The notes: a model not told the origin generated them from the sequence alone. A DNA stretch of 64,000 nucleotides from Caulobacteraceae bacterium (GCA_009773335.1 WRPF01000013.1:1-64000); one strand, 5' to 3'. Counted from the stretch's first letter, positions 44,457 through 54,042 are shown. Program-made: numbers and translations.

Positions 44457-46037
44457 ATGAGTGCCGACTACCACCTGAGTGATCGACTCCGATTCGTCGC
44501 GTTGGATGAAGATGCGCGATCAGCCCTACGCGCGCTGAAGCCGTTGATCGAAAAGGAACTGCCGAAAGCCCTGGACGTGTTCTACGGACAGGTTCGCAGC
44601 TTTCCGGAGACGAAAAAGTTCTTCACTGACGACGGTCACATGTCGGCTGCAAAGGGGCGGCAGGCGCAACACTGGGCAGTCATTGCATCTGCCGATTACA
44701 ACGATGCTTATGTGCGCGGTGTGCGCGCGATTGGTCAGGTTCATGCGAAGGTCGGGCTGGATCCGCGCTGGTATATCGGCGGTTACGCGATTGTTGCGGA
44801 GCGACTCATAGACTCGATCGTTCGTGCAAGCTGGAAGGGCGGCGGCAAGAAGGTCGATGCGTTGAGCGCGTCGCTGGGGAGCCTCGTGAAGGCGGCGCTC
44901 CTCGACATGGATTTCTCCATATCCATCTACATCGAGACGCTGGAGAACGAGCGCCGCACGCTTGAGGAGCAACGCGCGGTCGCGGAGCGGGAACAAGCCG
45001 ACGTCGTGCATGCGCTGGCCGAAGCTCTTGACCAACTTTCCAGAGGCAACCTCACCTACCGTCTGCAAACGCCGATGACCGGGGCGCACGAGAAGATTCG
45101 CACTGACTTCAACAACGCGATGTCGAGCCTGCAGAACACGATGCAGGGCATCGCGCGCAATACCCGCGGCATCGAGTCCGGAACCGATGAGATCGCGAGC
45201 GCCTCGGACGATCTTTCACGACGCACCGAACAGCAGGCGGCCTCCCTGGAGGAAACAGCCGCCGCGCTGGATGAGATCACTGCGACCGTGCGCAAGACTG
45301 CCAGCGGGGCGCAGGTCGCCAGCGATGTCGTCGTGGTCGCGCGTGGCGAGGCGGAGAGGGGCGGGGCAGTCGTCACGCATACTGTCGAGGCGATGAGTGC
45401 GATCGAGAAGTCGTCGGAAAAGATCGCTCAGATCATCGTGGTCATCGACGAGATCGCATTCCAGACCAACCTTCTTGCTCTCAACGCCGGCGTCGAGGCC
45501 GCACGCGCGGGAGACGCCGGGCGGGGCTTCGCTGTCGTCGCGCAGGAGGTCCGCGCTCTCGCACAACGATCCGCCGACGCCGCCAAGGAGATCAAGGCGC
45601 TGATTTCGGCCAGTTCGGCGCAGGTGGGCGCCGGCGTCAAGCTCGTGGACCAGACCGGAGAGGCGATTGGCAGCCTTGTGTCGAAGGTGCTGGAGATCAG
45701 CACGGTCGTCGGAGAGATCGCGGCGTCGGCGCACGAACAGTCGACCGCACTCGCGCAGATAAACACCGCAGTGAACCAGATGGATCAGGCGACGCAGCAG
45801 AATGCGGCGATGGTCGAACAGAGCACCGCGGCCACGCATTCCCTGCGCAGCGAGTCAGCTGATCTGGTGCGCCTTGTCGGCGCCTTCCAGATTGGCGCCG
45901 AAGCTCAACAAGGTGCGGCGCGGCCGTCGATGCCGAGGACGGCGGCGGTACGGCCTGCCTATCGGCCCGCGCGGCGCGCCGCAGTGGCGTACGCGCCGAG
46001 TGAGAAACCGCAGTCCGATGGTTGGGAGGAGTTCTGA
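44457..46037 (+). CDS. globin-coupled-sensor methyl-accepting protein (soluble, WEEF tail)
   Basis: This receptor of about 526 residues has no membrane helix. Residues ~1-170 form a protoglobin sensor ([20 protein letters not shown]...) with proximal heme His in [20 protein letters not shown], the hallmark of globin-coupled sensors such as HemAT. A HAMP-like segment ([14 protein letters not shown]) and the signalling hairpin ([21 protein letters not shown]) follow. It ends SDGWEEF. It probably mediates aerotaxis by binding O2. It lies directly before cheX, so it is the receptor of the intact operon. Confidence 0.94.
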   Translation: MSADYHLSDRLRFVALDEDARSALRALKPLIEKELPKALDVFYGQVRSFPETKKFFTDDGHMSAAKGRQAQHWAVIASADYNDAYVRGVRAIGQVHAKVGLDPRWYIGGYAIVAERLIDSIVRASWKGGGKKVDALSASLGSLVKAALLDMDFSISIYIETLENERRTLEEQRAVAEREQADVVHALAEALDQLSRGNLTYRLQTPMTGAHEKIRTDFNNAMSSLQNTMQGIARNTRGIESGTDEIASASDDLSRRTEQQAASLEETAAALDEITATVRKTASGAQVASDVVVVARGEAERGGAVVTHTVEAMSAIEKSSEKIAQIIVVIDEIAFQTNLLALNAGVEAARAGDAGRGFAVVAQEVRALAQRSADAAKEIKALISASSAQVGAGVKLVDQTGEAIGSLVSKVLEISTVVGEIAASAHEQSTALAQINTAVNQMDQATQQNAAMVEQSTAATHSLRSESADLVRLVGAFQIGAEAQQGAARPSMPRTAAVRPAYRPARRAAVAYAPSEKPQSDGWEEF

Positions 46038-46041
46038 GGCG

Positions 46042-46338
46042 ATGAGCGAAGAGATGGAATCGCCAGGCGTGGTCGTGCTCGACGCGGCGCTGGACTATCG
46101 CGCCGCTGCGCCGCTGAGGGATGCGTTTCTCGAACGGCGTGGCGGACCCGTATTGGTGGATGGCGCCAATGTGGAGACGATCGGCGGGTTGTGCCTTCAG
46201 GTCCTGCTGGCGGCGCGGCAGGCGTGGGTCAGTGATCATGTGAGCTTCACGATCGCTGCGAGATCGGCCGCATTCGACCGGGGCATTCTTGGATTTGGCG
46301 CGTCGGCCGCACTCGGCCTCGATGCAATGTCGGAGTAG
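46042..46338 (+). CDS. cheX: STAS-domain protein at the CheX position
   Basis: This 98-residue STAS-like protein has VVVLDAALDYRAAAPLRDAFLERRGGPVLVDGANVETIGGLCLQVLLAA. A serine at the phosphorylated site of anti-anti-sigma factors is not evident (VETIGG). It starts 5 bp after mcp3 and ends 4 bp before cheYI. Its position equals the gene called cheX in the Caulobacter operon; it is not homologous to the CheX phosphatase of other bacteria. The role is unknown. Confidence 0.8.
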   Translation: MSEEMESPGVVVLDAALDYRAAAPLRDAFLERRGGPVLVDGANVETIGGLCLQVLLAARQAWVSDHVSFTIAARSAAFDRGILGFGASAALGLDAMSE

Positions 46339-46342
46339 GATT

Positions 46343-46708
46343 GTGACACGAAGAATTCTGACGGTCGACGATTCACGGACGATGCGCGACATGCTGCGGC
46401 TCGCGCTCGTTGACGCCGGCTTCGAGGTTATTGAAGCCGTGGACGGTGTTCATGGCCTGGAAGTGCTGGAACAGCACGGCGCCGACGTCATCATCACCGA
46501 TATCAACATGCCGCGGATGGACGGGTTCGGCTTCATCGAAGCCGTGCGCGGGTCCTCGCCCTATCGGTCAACGCCAATCCTGGTGCTGACGACGGAGAGC
46601 ACGCCCGAGAAGAAAGCGCGCGCGCGCGATGCGGGCGCCACCGGCTGGATAGTCAAGCCGTTCCATCCGACGAAGCTCGTCGAAGCGATCCGTCGCGTAG
46701 CGGCCTGA
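46343..46708 (+). CDS. cheY: chemotaxis response regulator CheYI
   Basis: This 121-residue single-domain receiver has all key residues: acidic pair in ILTVDDSRTMRD, phospho-acceptor Asp in VIITDINMPRMDG, Thr in LVLTTEST and Lys in GWIVKPF. The GTG at 46343 gives the canonical N-terminus. It accepts phosphate from CheA and probably signals to the flagellar switch or drains phosphate. This gene has no counterpart in copy 1. Confidence 0.93.
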   Translation: MTRRILTVDDSRTMRDMLRLALVDAGFEVIEAVDGVHGLEVLEQHGADVIITDINMPRMDGFGFIEAVRGSSPYRSTPILVLTTESTPEKKARARDAGATGWIVKPFHPTKLVEAIRRVAA

Positions 46709-46724
46709 GGAGATCAAGAACGCC

Positions 46725-48872
46725 ATGGATCCGATGGAGAGCATCAAGGCGACGTTCTTCCAGGAATGCGAGGAGCTGCTCGCTGATCTGGAAGCCGGTC
46801 TGCTCGCCATACAGGCGGGGGCGGGCGATGAGGACACGATCAACGCCGTGTTCCGCGCGGTGCACTCGGTCAAGGGTGGCGCCGGCGCGTTCGGCATGGA
46901 CGCGCTTGTACATTTTGCGCATGTGTTCGAGACACTGCTCGACGGCGTGCGCGCCGGTCGTATCGCGGCCGCGCCGGACCTTCTTGAGATATTGCTGCGC
47001 GCTGCGGACATCCTGGCAGACCATGTCAACGCTGCGCGCGACGGCGGCGCCGTCGATGAAGCCCGCTCCGCGGAGATGATCCGCGATCTTGAGCACGCTA
47101 CAGATCCCGAGCACGACCATCGCGCTGCGCCCGATCTGGCGGCGCCCGATCTGGCGGCAGCGGGGGCGCCGGGCGTCGATCAGCCTGACGAGTTCGGGTT
47201 TACCGTCACGAGGTTCAATCCGGAATCCCTTGAGCCCCTGGTCGTGACCGAGGCTCTCTGGAAGATTTGGTTCCGCCCGAAGTCCGCGCTGTACCGCAAG
47301 GGCAATGAGTCCGCGCTCCTGCTGCGCGAGCTTGCACGACTGGGACCCACCAAGGTCCGCCTGGACCAGACCGAATTGCCAGATCTCGCAAGCCTCGATC
47401 CCGAGTCCGCCTTCCTCGCGTGGGAGATCGAACTCGAAGCGGATACCGATGAGGCTGTCATACGTGAGGTTTTCGAATTCGTCGAAGGCGACTGCGACAT
47501 CGAGATACGCCGGTGCAGCACGTCCGAATCGCCGGACGCCACGTCGGAGAGCGTGATCACCGCCATCGTGGAGCCGCCGCCAAGCCGGGCGACCGTGAAC
47601 ACAGAGTCCCCAGCGTCCGTCAAAGTCGAAACGCCGAAGGGGGAAGCGGTCGCCACACCGGCGCACGCAACGATACGCGTCGATCCGGAGCGGATCGACC
47701 GGCTCATCGATCTCGTCGGCGAACTCGTCATCAATCAGGCGATGCTCGCGCAGCGCGTCATCGAATCCGGACTGCCGCAATCGTCCAATGTCGCCACAGG
47801 CCTGGAAGATCTCGAGAGCCTCACACGGCAGATCCAGGACAGCGTCATGGCGATCCGGGCCCAACCGGTGAAGTCAGTATTCCAGCGAATGCCGCGACTG
47901 GTGCGCGAGGTCGCCGCACAAACGGGCAAGTCCGTGCGCCTTGTGACCGAAGGTGAGGCGACCGAGGTCGACAAGACCGTCGTCGAGCGCCTCGGCGATC
48001 CCATCACGCACATGATCCGGAACGCAATCGATCACGGACTTGAATCCCCGGAGCGGCGGGCGGCCGCGGGCAAGCCGCGTGAAGGTGTCGTGCGCCTTGC
48101 TGCGCTGCACCGCGGCGGTCGAATTGTGATCGAGGTGCAGGACGACGGCGCCGGGATCGATCGCAAACGCGTGCAGGCGATAGCCGTGGAGAAGGGGCTC
48201 ATCGTTGCTGACGCCCAGCTGACCGACGAGGAAGTCGACAATCTGATATTTCTTCCCGGTTTTTCGACGGCGAACGCGATCTCCGACATTTCGGGTCGTG
48301 GGGTCGGCATGGATGTGGTGCGCCGCAGCGTGCAGGCCCTTGGCGGGCGCATTTCCATCACATCGCGCCCCGGGCAGGGTTCGACGTTCACGCTCAGTCT
48401 GCCGCTGACCCTTGCGGTGCTCGATGGCATGGTGGTCGATGTCGCGGGCCACACGCTGGTCGTGCCTCTGACGGCGATCGTCGAGAGTCTCAGGCCCAAG
48501 CCAGCCGACGTGAAGCGGTTGGGGCCCCAGGGCGCAGTCCTTTCGGTGCGAGACACTTATGTTCCGGTCGTCGATGTCGCTGCGATTCTCGGCTTTCGCG
48601 ACTATTCAAAGTCCCCCTGTGACGGCGTCGTCATCCTGGTGGAAAGCGAAGACGGCGGGCGCGCCGCACTGACAGCGGATTCGATCTACGGTCAGCGGCA
48701 GGTGGTCATCAAGAGTCTCGAAGCCAACTACAGACAGGTCGACGGGATAGCGGCCGCGACAATCCTCGGTGATGGCCGTGTTGCGCTTATCGTCGATGTC
48801 GACGCCGTGATCGCAATGCGGCGCCGGGACACCATCCGTGACTATCAACAGCCGCTCGCAGCTGCAGGGTGA
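46725..48872 (+). CDS. cheA: chemotaxis histidine kinase CheA
   Basis: This 715-residue kinase has an Hpt domain with His47 in [16 protein letters not shown] linker follows with a repeated [15 protein letters not shown]. Then come a P2-like domain ([30 protein letters not shown]), the dimerization domain ([19 protein letters not shown]), an ATPase with N box [13 protein letters not shown]1 VQDDGAGID and G2 [13 protein letters not shown], and a C-terminal CheW-like domain. It is the only cheA in the window, so it must serve all three receptors and both cheB copies if they share a pathway. Confidence 0.96.
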   Translation: MDPMESIKATFFQECEELLADLEAGLLAIQAGAGDEDTINAVFRAVHSVKGGAGAFGMDALVHFAHVFETLLDGVRAGRIAAAPDLLEILLRAADILADHVNAARDGGAVDEARSAEMIRDLEHATDPEHDHRAAPDLAAPDLAAAGAPGVDQPDEFGFTVTRFNPESLEPLVVTEALWKIWFRPKSALYRKGNESALLLRELARLGPTKVRLDQTELPDLASLDPESAFLAWEIELEADTDEAVIREVFEFVEGDCDIEIRRCSTSESPDATSESVITAIVEPPPSRATVNTESPASVKVETPKGEAVATPAHATIRVDPERIDRLIDLVGELVINQAMLAQRVIESGLPQSSNVATGLEDLESLTRQIQDSVMAIRAQPVKSVFQRMPRLVREVAAQTGKSVRLVTEGEATEVDKTVVERLGDPITHMIRNAIDHGLESPERRAAAGKPREGVVRLAALHRGGRIVIEVQDDGAGIDRKRVQAIAVEKGLIVADAQLTDEEVDNLIFLPGFSTANAISDISGRGVGMDVVRRSVQALGGRISITSRPGQGSTFTLSLPLTLAVLDGMVVDVAGHTLVVPLTAIVESLRPKPADVKRLGPQGAVLSVRDTYVPVVDVAAILGFRDYSKSPCDGVVILVESEDGGRAALTADSIYGQRQVVIKSLEANYRQVDGIAAATILGDGRVALIVDVDAVIAMRRRDTIRDYQQPLAAAG

Positions 48873-48876
48873 AGAC

Positions 48877-49344
48877 ATGACCGATATCGCCACACTGGCC
48901 AGTTCAGATCGTCGGGAACTCATCTCGTTCTGTATCGGGGAGCAGGAGTTCTGCGTGGATATCATGGCTGTTCGCGAGATTCGCGGATGGACGCCGGCCA
49001 CGCCCCTGCCGCAGACGCCGGGATACATCCGTGGGGTGATAAACCTGCGGGGCGCTGTCCTTCCGGTCATGGATCTCGCGGCGCGCATGGGGTTGCCACC
49101 GGTACAGCCGAGCGCGCGCAGCGTCATCATTGTCGTCAAGGTTGCTGAACGCCTGATCGGTCTGCTCGTGGACGCGGTTTCGGACATCCTTTCCATTACG
49201 GACGAAAACATCCAGCCGCCGCCGGACGTCGCCTGCGACCGGGTGCGAAGCTTCGTGCGCGGGCTATTCACCATAGACGGCCGGATGATCAGTCAGATTG
49301 CGCTCGATCGCATCCTGCCGGAAATCGAGCAGGTCGCCGCATGA
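48877..49344 (+). CDS. cheW: chemotaxis coupling protein CheW
   Basis: This 155-residue CheW links receptors to CheA. It has the SH3-like motifs [45 protein letters not shown] and [11 protein letters not shown]. The start at ATG 48877 is 4 bp after the cheA stop; a frame start at 48838 lies inside cheA. Its stop overlaps cheR (ATGA). Confidence 0.95.
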   Translation: MTDIATLASSDRRELISFCIGEQEFCVDIMAVREIRGWTPATPLPQTPGYIRGVINLRGAVLPVMDLAARMGLPPVQPSARSVIIVVKVAERLIGLLVDAVSDILSITDENIQPPPDVACDRVRSFVRGLFTIDGRMISQIALDRILPEIEQVAA

Positions 49345-50231
49345 CGGGCGCAGCACGTGTCGCACGCAGACAGGACACAAACGTGATCGTGGAGGGCGAG
49401 TTTGCGTTCACGGGCGAGGATTTCGCGCGGATCGCATCCATCCTCTACGATACCGCCGGCATCGCGCTTCCTGACAGCAAGGCGACGCTTGTGTACTCGC
49501 GCCTGGCCAAAAGGCTTCGAACGATCGGCCTGCAGAGCTTCCGCGAGTATTGCGCGCTGGTTTCCTCCAGCGAGGGGCTCGACGAGCGTCAGGCGATGCT
49601 TGCGGCGCTCACCACAAACGTCACGCGCTTCTTCCGCGAGCCGCATCACTTCGAACATCTCAAGGCCAACGTCGTTGCGCCCATGGCGGACGCCATTCGC
49701 CGCGGCGCCCGGCTCAGGATCTGGTCAGCCGGATGCTCCACAGGGCAGGAGCCATACTCGATTGCGCTGGCGATCCTCTCCGTGATCCCCGAAGCGCCAA
49801 AACTCGACGTGCGCATTCTTGCAACCGACATCGATCCCAATGTCATCGCCACCGCACGGGAAGGACTTTACTCCGACGATCTTGTGGAACCCATTCCGAC
49901 GGCACTTCGCAACCAGTGGCTTGAACGCGCAGGTCCGGACCGGAAAATGTGGTCCATAGGTCACGCCGCCCGCTCCCTTGTGACCTTCAATGAGCTCAAT
50001 TTGATGGGGAACTGGCCCATGAAGGGAAAGTTTCAATCCATCTTCTGCCGCAACGTCGTCATTTACTTCGATGAGCCTACACAGGAAAAAATGTGGGCGC
50101 GGTTTGCGGCGACGATGGCGCCGAACGGCTGGCTATATGTGGGCCACTCCGAGAGGGTGAGCTTGGCGAGTTGCCCGTTTTCGAACGAGGGGCTGACAAG
50201 CTACCGGTTGACCACTGGAGGCGCGGCATGA
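49341..50231 (+). CDS. cheR: chemotaxis receptor methyltransferase CheR
   Basis: This 296-residue SAM-dependent enzyme methylates MCP glutamates. It has an N-terminal helical domain ([28 protein letters not shown]), [17 protein letters not shown], and SAM-binding [45 protein letters not shown] and GHSERVS complete the catalytic domain. WEEF tails on all three receptors fit tethering to its beta subdomain. The corresponding gene in copy 1 is reduced to its last ~37 codons. Confidence 0.95.
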   Translation: MTGAARVARRQDTNVIVEGEFAFTGEDFARIASILYDTAGIALPDSKATLVYSRLAKRLRTIGLQSFREYCALVSSSEGLDERQAMLAALTTNVTRFFREPHHFEHLKANVVAPMADAIRRGARLRIWSAGCSTGQEPYSIALAILSVIPEAPKLDVRILATDIDPNVIATAREGLYSDDLVEPIPTALRNQWLERAGPDRKMWSIGHAARSLVTFNELNLMGNWPMKGKFQSIFCRNVVIYFDEPTQEKMWARFAATMAPNGWLYVGHSERVSLASCPFSNEGLTSYRLTTGGAA

Positions 50232-51256
50232 GCGCTGTCCGGGTGCTTGTGGTTGACGACTCGCCGACCATGCGCGGATTGATCACCGCGACGTTGCGTG
50301 CTGATCGTGACATCGACGTCGTCGGCTCGGCAGCCGATCCGCTTGAGGCGCGGGCGGCGATAAAGGCGCTCAATCCGGACGTGATTACGCTCGACATCGA
50401 GATGCCGAACATGAGCGGTCTCGAATTTCTCGAAAAGCTGATGCGTCTGAGGCCGATGCCTGTGGTCATGGTGTCCACATTGACGCACGCGGGTGCGGAA
50501 GCATCCATTTCGGCGCTGGAACTTGGCGCCGTCGATTGTGTTGGCAAACCGGCAAACGGGCGCTCGGTCGCCGCCGCCTTTGCGGATCTCGCAGACAAGG
50601 TGAAGGATGCCGCGCGCGCGCACGTGAGATCCGGAGCGGGGATCGTACGCAACAAGGTAACGCGGGCCAACTACGTATCGTCGCGGCGTCTGGTTGCGAT
50701 CGGGTCCTCTACCGGCGGCGTTGAGGCGCTCCTTACGGTCCTGAGCGGATTTCCGCGAACCTGTCCGCCCACGGTCATCACCCAGCACATGCCGGCGGCT
50801 TTCACCGGCAGCTTCGCCGCCCGTCTCGACAAGGAGTGTGACGCGGCGGTCGCAGAAGCGCACGATGGCGCGATGCTGGAGCCGGGGCGAATCTACCTGG
50901 CTCCGGGCGGAGAGGCGCATCTCGAAATCTCCGGTTCGACGGCGATGCGCTGCCAGTTGCGTGAAGCCGACAAGGTGGAAGGCCACCGCCCATCTGTGGA
51001 CGTACTGTTCCAGTCGGTGGCGCGGGCCGCAGGTGCGAATGCCGTGGGCGTCATACTGACCGGAATGGGGCGCGACGGCGCACGCGGTCTCAAGCTCATG
51101 AGAGACGCCGGCGCGCAGACGATCGGGCAGGACTCCTCGACGAGCGTTGTCTTCGGCATGCCGCGTGTCGCTGCCGAGATTGGCGCAGTGAAGGTGCAAC
51201 TTCCGATCGGCGCGATTGGCGCCGCCATTCTTGATCACTGCGCTGTGAGGAACTGA
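50228..51256 (+). CDS. cheB: chemotaxis methylesterase/deamidase CheB, copy 2
   Basis: This 342-residue CheB has receiver [14 protein letters not shown], phospho-acceptor in [13 protein letters not shown], Lys in CVGKPANG, and catalytic Ser ([12 protein letters not shown]), His ([14 protein letters not shown]) and Asp ([10 protein letters not shown]). It starts inside the cheR stop (ATGA). It is the paralogue of the cheB at 37.5 kb; both have complete active sites. Two functional CheB proteins may differ in receptor preference. Confidence 0.95.
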   Translation: MSAVRVLVVDDSPTMRGLITATLRADRDIDVVGSAADPLEARAAIKALNPDVITLDIEMPNMSGLEFLEKLMRLRPMPVVMVSTLTHAGAEASISALELGAVDCVGKPANGRSVAAAFADLADKVKDAARAHVRSGAGIVRNKVTRANYVSSRRLVAIGSSTGGVEALLTVLSGFPRTCPPTVITQHMPAAFTGSFAARLDKECDAAVAEAHDGAMLEPGRIYLAPGGEAHLEISGSTAMRCQLREADKVEGHRPSVDVLFQSVARAAGANAVGVILTGMGRDGARGLKLMRDAGAQTIGQDSSTSVVFGMPRVAAEIGAVKVQLPIGAIGAAILDHCAVRN

Positions 51257-51260
51257 CCAC

Positions 51261-51650
51261 ATGCCGGCCGCATCCGCAATAAACGCTATCATCGTGGATG
51301 ACCAACTGACGATGCGCGCGCTCATTCGAAGCACGCTGCAGCAGATGGGCGTCTCAAATGTCCGGGACGCCGGCGACGGAGAGGAAGCGCTGGTGCGTCT
51401 GGCCGAACGGCCGGCGAACCTGATCATATCGGACTACAATATGCCGAAGCTCGACGGGCTTGGGTTGCTGCGTGCAGTGCGCGCCAATCCAAACACCCAG
51501 AAGGCGGCGTTCATAATGCTGACCGGACGCGCGGACAAGGATCTGGTCCAGCGCGCCGCGCAGTTCGGCGCCAACAACTATCTCGTGAAGCCGTTCACGC
51601 TCATGAGCCTGAAAGAGAAGATCGAACAGGTGTTCGGAGTGTTGACGTGA
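51261..51650 (+). CDS. cheY: chemotaxis response regulator CheYII
   Basis: This 129-residue receiver has acidic residues in AIIVDDQLTM, phospho-acceptor Asp in LIISDYNMPKLDG, Thr in FIMLTGRAD and Lys in NYLVKPF. It starts 4 bp after cheB and overlaps the cheD start by 4 bp. It corresponds to the decayed fragment at 38500-38667 in copy 1. All key residues are present, so it should be phosphorylated by CheA. Confidence 0.94.
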   Translation: MPAASAINAIIVDDQLTMRALIRSTLQQMGVSNVRDAGDGEEALVRLAERPANLIISDYNMPKLDGLGLLRAVRANPNTQKAAFIMLTGRADKDLVQRAAQFGANNYLVKPFTLMSLKEKIEQVFGVLT

Positions 51651-51961
51651 CGGCTACAACGACTTCGGTCCCGGGCCGACGAGTGCATGTCGGGCAGGGC
51701 GAACACCAGGTGAGTGGTGAAACCAACCTGCTGCTGTCCTCGATTCTCGGGTCGCGCGTGGCCGCGTGCCTGCGTGACGAAGGTATTCCGATTGTCGCCA
51801 GCAGTCTCGGCGGCCGGTCGGCGCGACGCATCCACTACTGGCCTGCGACGGGAAAAGCGCTGGTGCGCGTCGTTGAGGACGCCGAGGGGATCGAGAAAGC
51901 GAAGCGCTGGAAGGTTCGCGAAACGGCACAGGTGGCGGGTGGTTCGGTGGAGTTCTTCTGA
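51647..51961 (+). CDS. cheD: CheD copy 2, internally deleted and without catalytic residues
   Basis: The GTG-started frame is only 104 residues, against 189 in copy 1. Both ends align (SSILGSRVAACLRDEG with TTVLGSCVAACLFDQR; VASSLGGRSARRIHYWPATG with VGGSLGGDHARRIQFWPTTG), but about 85 central residues are missing in frame. The catalytic Cys is Arg37, the Thr is Ser31 and the His-containing GGMNHFLLP segment is deleted. It cannot be a deamidase. Its intact frame and preserved overlaps suggest it may still be translated, perhaps as a binding partner. Confidence 0.88.
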   Translation: MTATTTSVPGRRVHVGQGEHQVSGETNLLLSSILGSRVAACLRDEGIPIVASSLGGRSARRIHYWPATGKALVRVVEDAEGIEKAKRWKVRETAQVAGGSVEFF

Positions 51962-52362
51962 TGTCAGCGAAACCACTTGTCGCCGCCGAAGGTGCGCCGG
52001 GCCTCGATGTCTTCGAGTGCGCGCGCGCGTTTCTGGGTATTGCGCGTGAACTGGCGAACGCTTCCGGGGTCTGCATAGGCCTGGAAGGCAGTGTGACCCA
52101 TCTTTTGACACACTACACCGGCGAGGATCGATCGGTCCTCATCCGTGAACTGCAGCACCTCGATGTCCTGAACCAGCTGCTGGTCTCACTGTCCTCCTAT
52201 GCGTCAGTGCTCGGCTCCCAGTGTATCGCCGGTGTTCCGCTGGATATCGACGGCGCATCGCAGGAACTCGGTCTTGCCCGCGTGGCTGCGCGGCTCAGGG
52301 AACTAGAAGATCGCGACAGCGCGGACCGTGTGAGCGACTCCGGCGAAATGGACTTGCTGTAG
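51961..52362 (+). CDS. cheU: CheU-like chemotaxis protein
   Basis: This 133-residue helical protein starts MSAKPLVAAEGAPGLDVFECARAF and overlaps the cheD stop by one base. There are no catalytic motifs. It sits at the cheU position of the Caulobacter-type operon, between cheD and cheYIII. Its counterpart in copy 1 is a ~135-bp remnant. The biochemical role is not established. Confidence 0.75.
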   Translation: MSAKPLVAAEGAPGLDVFECARAFLGIARELANASGVCIGLEGSVTHLLTHYTGEDRSVLIRELQHLDVLNQLLVSLSSYASVLGSQCIAGVPLDIDGASQELGLARVAARLRELEDRDSADRVSDSGEMDLL

Positions 52363-52367
52363 GCTGA

Positions 52368-52973
52368 ATGATGACGGGCGCGATCCCTTCCGGCACGCGG
52401 ATCAACCTGGAGAGCTCCGTTGTCCTGTTGATCGACGACAACCGGATGTCTCTCGATATCCTGAATTCCGCGTTCATGGGATTTGGCGTCCGCGACAGGC
52501 TCCGCGTTGACAGCGTCGACGAGGCGAAGCGAACGCTCAAGTCCCGCAACGTCGATCTTGTTGTCGTTGAAGCGGGGATGCCAGAGGACTCAGCGTTCGC
52601 TTTCATGCGCTGGCTGCGTCATGAGGCGGCGGAACCCGTTTGCTACACTCCGGTCGTCATGGTGCTCGGGCACACAACCCACAGCGGCGTCACCCGTGCG
52701 CGCGATGCCGGCGCGAATTTCGTTGTTGCGAAGCCAATCTCAGCCGGAACGCTGCTCAGCCGCGTCATCTGGATTGCGCGGGGGCGCCGAGCATTCCTGA
52801 AGGGCGACTCATTTGCAGGGCCTGACCGCCGATTCCACAATCTCGGCATTCCCGCAGGGATTGACGGCCGTCGCGCGGAAGACCTCGGCATGGATCTGGG
52901 TGGTCCGGTCGATCCCAATCTCTCTCAATCGGAAGTGGACATGATGATGAAGCCGATGAAGGTCGAGTTGTGA
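52368..52973 (+). CDS. CheYIII-type regulator with Glu at the phosphorylation site, copy 2
   Basis: This 201-residue protein is collinear with the copy-1 protein. The acidic pair is intact (LLIDDNRMS) and Lys is present (FVVAKPIS). Residue 68, the phospho-acceptor, is Glu (VDLVVVEAGMP) and the conserved Thr is Leu (VVMVLGHT). The tail again has GPDRRF...GRR and ends LSQSEVDMMMKPMKVEL. Ordinary phosphorylation is therefore unlikely; a constitutive or non-phosphorylated mode is inferred. It overlaps cheE by GTGA. Confidence 0.88.
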   Translation: MMTGAIPSGTRINLESSVVLLIDDNRMSLDILNSAFMGFGVRDRLRVDSVDEAKRTLKSRNVDLVVVEAGMPEDSAFAFMRWLRHEAAEPVCYTPVVMVLGHTTHSGVTRARDAGANFVVAKPISAGTLLSRVIWIARGRRAFLKGDSFAGPDRRFHNLGIPAGIDGRRAEDLGMDLGGPVDPNLSQSEVDMMMKPMKVEL

Positions 52974-53419
52974 GCGGGATGCGCCGGGTTTATCCCAAAC
53001 TCCGTCTCCACAACACCCTGCGTGATCCGCTCGGGATATCGGTCGAACAGGCCGTCCAGAGAGCAACGTCCGAGATGGAGGCGTTCTCCGGCGAGGCCTT
53101 CGTGGTGGTCGACGCTGCGATCGCGAAGCTGCGGGAAATGTGTGCGCCAGGACAGGGTGAGCTCGATCCGTCGACGGTGTTCGATCAGGCGGAGCTCGTG
53201 GTCGATCTCGCGGGGCTCTATACGCCGCCATTGTGCCTGGCCGCGCAGAGCCTGTGCAACCTGGCGCAAAAGGCGATGCAAAGCGGATCGATCGATCGCG
53301 GCGCCGTGTCTGTGCATGTTGAAACGCTACTGTTGCTGCGATCCATGGACGGCAAGGAGAGTCCGACGACAAGGGCCATCATCGACGGTCTTGTCGCAGT
53401 CGTCGCGAAGGCGCGCTGA
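52970..53419 (+). CDS. cheE: CheE-like chemotaxis protein, copy 2
   Basis: This is a 149-residue helical protein with VYPKLRLHNTLRDPLGISVEQAVQRA at the N-terminus and CLAAQSLCNLAQKAM in the middle, matching the pattern of the copy-1 protein. GTG start, coupled to the CheYIII gene. It closes the operon. A run of ten C residues follows 21 bp after its stop. Confidence 0.75.
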   Translation: MSGMRRVYPKLRLHNTLRDPLGISVEQAVQRATSEMEAFSGEAFVVVDAAIAKLREMCAPGQGELDPSTVFDQAELVVDLAGLYTPPLCLAAQSLCNLAQKAMQSGSIDRGAVSVHVETLLLLRSMDGKESPTTRAIIDGLVAVVAKAR

Positions 53420-53439
53420 AGCGCACCAGTCCGCTTCCG

Positions 53440-53449
53440 CCCCCCCCCC
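53440..53449. repeat. ten-base homopolymeric C tract
   Basis: Ten consecutive C in the 101-bp gap between cheE and the MaoC gene, about 70 bp before the latter's start. Such tracts are slippage-prone. It is too far upstream to alter a reading frame, but could change promoter spacing. Confidence 0.8.
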
Positions 53450-53520
53450 GATCCGCTGCGATCAGGCTTGACGCTTCGCGGCCGCCTCGCGCATGTCAGC
53501 GTGAGCGAGAGGATGCGCGC

Positions 53521-54042
53521 ATGGTACAGAACTGGAAGGAAGTCGGGCCGCAGCGGTTCCGCGAGACATTCGGACGGTACTTCGAGGACTTCACGGTTGG
53601 CGATGTCTACGAGCATCGCCCCGGAAAGACGGTGACCGAGTACGACAATCACCTTTTCACGCTGCTGACGCTCAATACACACCCGATCCATTTCGACGCG
53701 GAGTATGCGGCGGGATCCGAGTTCAAGCGCAATCTCGTCGTTTCCACCTACACGTTGTCGCTGCTCATCGGCATGAGTGTGACCGACTGCAGCCAGAAGG
53801 CGATCGCAAACCTCGGCATGGACAACGTGAAGTTCGCATCTCCCGTGTTCGCGGGGGATACGCTGTATGCGGAAAGCGAAGTTCTGGCCAAGCGTGAGAG
53901 CGCCACCCGTCCGGGGCAGGGCGTCGTCACGATACGTACCCAGGGCAAAAATCAGCGCGGCGAGACAGTGTGCACATTCGAGCGGAACATGCTGATTCCC
54001 GCGCGTGGACACGCGGTGGAAGACAAGGTGGACAACTACTGA
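53521..54042 (+). CDS. MaoC-family (hot-dog fold) enoyl-CoA hydratase-like protein
   Basis: This is a 173-residue single hot-dog domain. YFEDFTVGDVYEHRPGKTVTEYDNHLFTLLTLNTHPIHFDAEYAAGSEFKRNLVVS contains the catalytic Asp/His region of R-specific hydratases (N.HPIH.D..YA), here N-T-H-P-I-H-F-D. Related proteins hydrate mesaconyl-, methylfumaryl- or enoyl-CoA; the substrate here is unknown. Its stop overlaps that of the convergent transporter gene by 7 bp. Confidence 0.85.
   Translation: MVQNWKEVGPQRFRETFGRYFEDFTVGDVYEHRPGKTVTEYDNHLFTLLTLNTHPIHFDAEYAAGSEFKRNLVVSTYTLSLLIGMSVTDCSQKAIANLGMDNVKFASPVFAGDTLYAESEVLAKRESATRPGQGVVTIRTQGKNQRGETVCTFERNMLIPARGHAVEDKVDNY

Noticed and set aside
47117-47163. 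[15 protein letters not shown] repeat in CheA as a separate feature
   Set aside because: It is a short linker repeat between the Hpt and P2 domains with no effect on key residues; noted in the CheA entry only.
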